Source: Afipia sp. (GTDB lineage Bacteria > Pseudomonadota > Alphaproteobacteria > Rhizobiales > Xanthobacteraceae). From it: 64,000 nt of DNA. The stretch is taken from the NCBI GenBank assembly GCA_024508675.1, contig JANINQ010000021.1:558001-622000 (forward strand), given 5' to 3'. A model generated the notes under the pieces. That model was not told where the DNA came from and did not search any database. It saw only the letters and a list, made by a program, of their open reading frames with translations. This document shows, piece after piece, positions 61,372 through 64,000 of this stretch. Position 1 is the first letter of the stretch, and every line of letters starts with the position of its first letter. The translations under genes were made by a program, and so were the position numbers.

Positions 61372-62528
61372 GAGATCAATCCCGCCCCACTTGGAAGACT
61401 GATCACGCGCCGCTCGATATCCTCGGTGACTGTCAGCGGCATCCGCGGACAACCTTCAAACATCGGCATTGTGCTCATCAAGCGCCAAACAGGACGCGCA
61501 GCATAGCCCGCATCATTTAACGCCTCTAGAATCGCGTCGCGCTCAGTTGCATTTTGCTGATCGAGCATGATCGACTGAAGCCAGTAATTCGATTTCGTGC
61601 CCTTCGGTTCACGAATGAGCTTCAAACCCGGAATTTTCTCAAACGACGCAGTATAGAGATCAGTCAATCGGCGCTTGCAGGCGATGAAGCCGTCCAGTTG
61701 CTCAAGCTGTGCACAGCCAAGCGCCGCGTTGATATTCGGCAGGCGGTAGTTGTAACCGACCATGTCGTGCAGAAACTGCCAGCGATGAGGAACGCGCGCC
61801 GTGGTCGACAGATGCTTGATCCGTCCCGCCAGCGTAGCGTCATTGGTCAGGATCGCGCCGCCACCGCCGGTCGTGATGGTCTTGTTGCCGTTGAAGCTGA
61901 GCGTTCCCACAGCGCCCAGCGTTCCAGCGTGCCGCCCCCTGTCATAGCTGCCTATCGCTTCTGCTGCGTCCTCCACAACAGGGAGAGAAAAGCGGGCGGC
62001 AACTTCGTTCAGCGCATCCATATCGATAGGATGGCCAAAGATATGAACCGGCAGGAGCGCAGACATCCGGGCGCCGGTCAACCGATTGCGGCAGACACCA
62101 TCGCTGACGACAGCAATATCCGCCAAGTACCGGCCAAGTGCATCGGGATCGACACCGAGCGTATCACATGAACTCTCAATGAAATGCGGTCTGGCTCCGC
62201 AATAAACTATGGGGTTGACCGTTCCGATAAACGTCAAGGCTGGAACAAGTACCTCGCTGCCAGCCTCTACACCTACCGCCAGCAAAGCCGCATGCAGCGC
62301 GGCCGTTCCATTCACCACAGCAATGGCATGCCGGGCACCGGTATACTCAGCCAGTTGTTGTTCAAAGCGATCAACAAAGCGCCCGACGGATGAAACCCAG
62401 CCCGTCTCGATGCACTCGCTAAGATATTTGATCTCGTGCCCGGCGAAAACCGGCTCGTGCAGCGCAGCCGGCGCAGGCCCTGCAACATGCCGAACGGCCG
62501 CAACGATCTGATCAGCAAGGTTAGTCAT
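61368..62528 (-). CDS. LegC-family aminotransferase
   Basis: PLP sugar aminotransferase, DegT/DnrJ family, 386 residues. Start EPVFAGHEIKYLSECIETGW and SSVGRFVDRFEQQLAEYTGA near residue 45 are typical of the LegC group; VVEDAAEAIGSYDRGRHAG and LSFNGNKTITTGGGGAILTN hold the PLP-site Asp and Lys. It adds the 4-amino group to the UDP/GDP-4-keto-6-deoxy-HexNAc made by LegB. Nine bases separate it from legB. Confidence 0.94.
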   Translation of the reverse strand: MTNLADQIVAAVRHVAGPAPAALHEPVFAGHEIKYLSECIETGWVSSVGRFVDRFEQQLAEYTGARHAIAVVNGTAALHAALLAVGVEAGSEVLVPALTFIGTVNPIVYCGARPHFIESSCDTLGVDPDALGRYLADIAVVSDGVCRNRLTGARMSALLPVHIFGHPIDMDALNEVAARFSLPVVEDAAEAIGSYDRGRHAGTLGAVGTLSFNGNKTITTGGGGAILTNDATLAGRIKHLSTTARVPHRWQFLHDMVGYNYRLPNINAALGCAQLEQLDGFIACKRRLTDLYTASFEKIPGLKLIREPKGTKSNYWLQSIMLDQQNATERDAILEALNDAGYAARPVWRLMSTMPMFEGCPRMPLTVTEDIERRVISLPSGAGLIS

Positions 62529-62537
62529 TCGAGTCGA

Positions 62538-63539
62538 TCAAATATTGTAAGTGTCGGCTTTATAGCGACGCTGGTTCGCTGGATTCAAAAACCACTCGAT
62601 CGTGGCTTGCATACCGCTGCGTAGTCCTTGAGCACCCGAATTTCGCGGCTGCCAGTCAAGCAGCCGCTGGGCCTTTTCATTACTGGCCAGCAGGCGGAAC
62701 ACCTCGCTGGTTTCCGGACGAATTCGAACCTCATCGCGGCCAATATTGATTTTGACGTTCATCAGTTCGGCAATGAGCTGCGCCGTCTCTCCGATACTGA
62801 TCTCGAAACCTGTTCCCAGATTGACGACCTCGCCAAGGCATCGATCCGATCGCAACGCCGCAACGAAACCCGCAGCCGTGTCGCCAACAAAATTGAAATC
62901 ACGCGTGGGACGCAGATCACCCAGTTCGACGCGCTCCCTGCCCGCGGCAAGCTGCGTGATGATGGTTGGGATCACCGCGCGCGCGGATTGGCGCGGTCCG
63001 AAAGTATTGAACGGGCGAACGATTGTTACCGGCGTCTCAAACGAGCGATAAAACGAAATCGCGAGTTGGTCGGCACTGATCTTAGTCGCAGAATAGGGTG
63101 ATTGAGCCTGAAGCGGATGCTCTTCGTCGATCGGAACGTAGCGCGCCGTTCCGTAAACTTCGCTCGTCGAGGTGTGAATGACGCGTCCGATGTCCAGTTC
63201 GCGCGCCGCCTGAAGAACATTCAATGTCCCGTTGATGTTCGTCTCTACATAGGCGGCAGGCGAATGATAGGAAAATGGGATTGCGATGAGAGCTGCGAGA
63301 TGCAAGACCGCATCGCATCCCGTCATGGCGGCCTTAATCCCAAAAGGATCGCGAACATCGCCCGCGACCACCTCGAACTTGCCTTCGACATCGGCAGCGC
63401 ATTCATCAAGCCAGCCCCATGAATTGAAGGAGTTGTATTGAACGAAGGCACGAACGTCGTAACCCTCACGAACTAGAAGCTCAGTGAGATGCGACCCGAT
63501 GAACCCATCGGCTCCGGTAACAAGGATGCGAGGAGACAT
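62538..63539 (-). CDS. NAD-dependent 4,6-dehydratase, LegB-like
   Basis: Extended SDR of 333 residues. The N-terminus SPRILVTGADGFIGSHLTEL and the segment AFVQYNSFNSWGWLDE near residue 33 are characteristic of the LegB group of GDP/UDP-GlcNAc 4,6-dehydratases; the catalytic pair is in PYSATKISADQLAISFYRSF. First reaction committing the sugar nucleotide to legionaminic acid and first gene of the minus-strand operon, after a long leader. Confidence 0.93.
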   Translation of the reverse strand: MSPRILVTGADGFIGSHLTELLVREGYDVRAFVQYNSFNSWGWLDECAADVEGKFEVVAGDVRDPFGIKAAMTGCDAVLHLAALIAIPFSYHSPAAYVETNINGTLNVLQAARELDIGRVIHTSTSEVYGTARYVPIDEEHPLQAQSPYSATKISADQLAISFYRSFETPVTIVRPFNTFGPRQSARAVIPTIITQLAAGRERVELGDLRPTRDFNFVGDTAAGFVAALRSDRCLGEVVNLGTGFEISIGETAQLIAELMNVKINIGRDEVRIRPETSEVFRLLASNEKAQRLLDWQPRNSGAQGLRSGMQATIEWFLNPANQRRYKADTYNI

Positions 63540-63590
63540 TGCTCTTTCTTACTGAGAGGCCGGGACCTCAAGATAGCGAGATCCCCCACG

Positions 63591-63616
63591 GCTACCGCAG
63601 CCCGGGTGAATCACCC
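63591..63616 (-). promoter_or_regulatory. Leader hairpin and ops-like octamer before legB
   Basis: On the minus strand a GGGTGA-T-TCACCC palindrome (63616-63604) is followed by GCGGTAGC (63598-63591), about 52 bases before the legB start. GCGGTAGC is the core of the ops element in enterobacterial polysaccharide leaders, where RfaH is recruited. Bases around the octamer (TGCGGTAGCCGTG) match ops GGCGGTAGCGTG closely. Function in an alphaproteobacterium is conjectural. Confidence 0.35.
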
Positions 63617-63710
63617 AGACCGAAAGATGGGCGGCGGTGCTCTATACAGAAAATACTCTGCACTCCGGCGCTAGCTCATGCGCCTTGGCAACCTAACCCA
63701 TTGAAAACAA

Positions 63711-63740
63711 ATAATAGTCTCATGTTCACGAAATGAACAA
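63711..63740 (-). promoter_or_regulatory. Candidate promoter and operator of the legB operon
   Basis: On the minus strand TTGTTC (63740-63735) and TATTAT (63716-63711) are 18 bases apart and resemble -35 and -10 boxes (3/6 and 5/6 matches). The palindrome TGTTCA-N5-TGAACA at 63723-63739 overlaps the -35. This stretch is much richer in A/T than its surroundings. The 303 bases from 63540 to 63842 hold no gene; this and the leader element are all I see. Confidence 0.35.
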
Positions 63741-63842
63741 TGCCTTTTAGCAGACAGTTGGGCTGCCGCCAAGGCCGGGATCGGCAAAACCTGACGCCAG
63801 TCCAACCTGGTTAACAATCCTCAGGGGCAGATCCGCCGCGCA

Positions 63843-64000
63843 TTATCGATTGTGGGTGCTTGCCGGTTTCCAGCGCCAATCGAAATTCGCGTCCATGCGG
63901 GTCACAAACCCGCGTTTAAAAAATCCGATATTGTATTGTTTCGTGTCAATCGCCCCGAGCTGGTGAATCGGCCCAAGCTCCATATCCTTCATTCCACGCA
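63843..64000 (-). CDS. 3' end of a gene cut by the right window edge
   Basis: An open frame from 63998 to a TAA at 63843-63845 encodes the last 51 or more residues of a protein. It includes MELGPIHQLGAIDTKQYNIG and GFVTRMDANFDWRWKP, with a C-terminal ASTHNR. The other two minus frames stop quickly. I do not recognise the family. It lies 303 bp upstream of legB on the same strand, so it belongs to the same region. Confidence 0.6.
   Translation of the reverse strand, partial: RGMKDMELGPIHQLGAIDTKQYNIGFFKRGFVTRMDANFDWRWKPASTHNR

Noticed and set aside
1-64000. CRISPR arrays, tRNA or rRNA genes, insertion sequences, prophage
   Set aside because: No spaced short repeats, no cloverleaf-like gene, no transposase or integrase reading was seen; repeats present are isolated palindromes.

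Overview
The window looks like chromosomal DNA of an alphaproteobacterium of the Bradyrhizobium/Rhodopseudomonas/Afipia group (Nitrobacteraceae). This rests on the high GC content, a full sox thiosulfate-oxidation cluster with many c-type cytochromes, a homogentisate operon under a MarR regulator, PmtA-type lipid methylation, and several dispersed palindromic repeats of the kind common in that family. I saw no rRNA, tRNA, CRISPR array, insertion sequence or phage gene. Species assignment is inference.

Layout. 0.2-6.9 kb: an aromatic-acid operon on the minus strand (FAD hydroxylase, small DUF2783 protein, MBL-fold protein, hmgA, maiA, fahA) diverging from a marR gene over two palindromic operators; related inverted repeats sit at both outer ends. 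It fits conversion of a hydroxyphenylacetate-type substrate through homogentisate to fumarate and acetoacetate. 7.1-9.2 kb: a chemoreceptor. 9.4-19.2 kb: the sox locus. soxYZBCD, a small cytochrome, an exported DsrE-like protein, soxF and a cytochrome c2 run leftwards; soxAX and a GlcG-like heme-binding protein run rightwards. 19.3-22.1 kb: an Mla-type lipid ABC transporter. 22.3-26.8 kb: dipeptide epimerase, MFS transporter, an unrecognised protein and threonine dehydratase.

27.0-29.6 kb: a putative membrane-lipid remodelling module. A metallophosphoesterase of the PlcP type and a glycosyltransferase (Agt-like) overlap by 4 bp and lie behind an exact CTGTCAT-N4-CTGTCAT Pho box; a phospholipid N-methyltransferase (pmtA) lies directly upstream. 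29.7-37.6 kb: thiD, a stand-alone Lrp ligand-binding domain, an EamA transporter, a diheme cytochrome, a cytochrome c-prime-like protein, an orphan molybdenum hydroxylase large subunit and murJ.

37.9-64 kb: a large surface-glycan region. Its first part (DegT aminotransferase, Gfo/Idh oxidoreductase, manC, UDP-uronate epimerase, UDP-sugar dehydrogenase, two membrane proteins) supplies mannose- and uronate-type nucleotide sugars. From 63.5 kb leftwards to 47.4 kb a tightly packed minus-strand operon encodes a legionaminic-acid-type pathway (LegB, LegC, NeuD/LegH-like, LegI, LegG, PtmE-like and PtmA-like proteins), followed by a pyruvyltransferase, several glycosyltransferases, methyltransferases and an asparagine-synthase-like amidotransferase. 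Its leader carries an octamer matching the core of the enterobacterial ops element. A CMP-sugar synthetase (LegF/NeuA) was not seen. Both window edges cut through genes.
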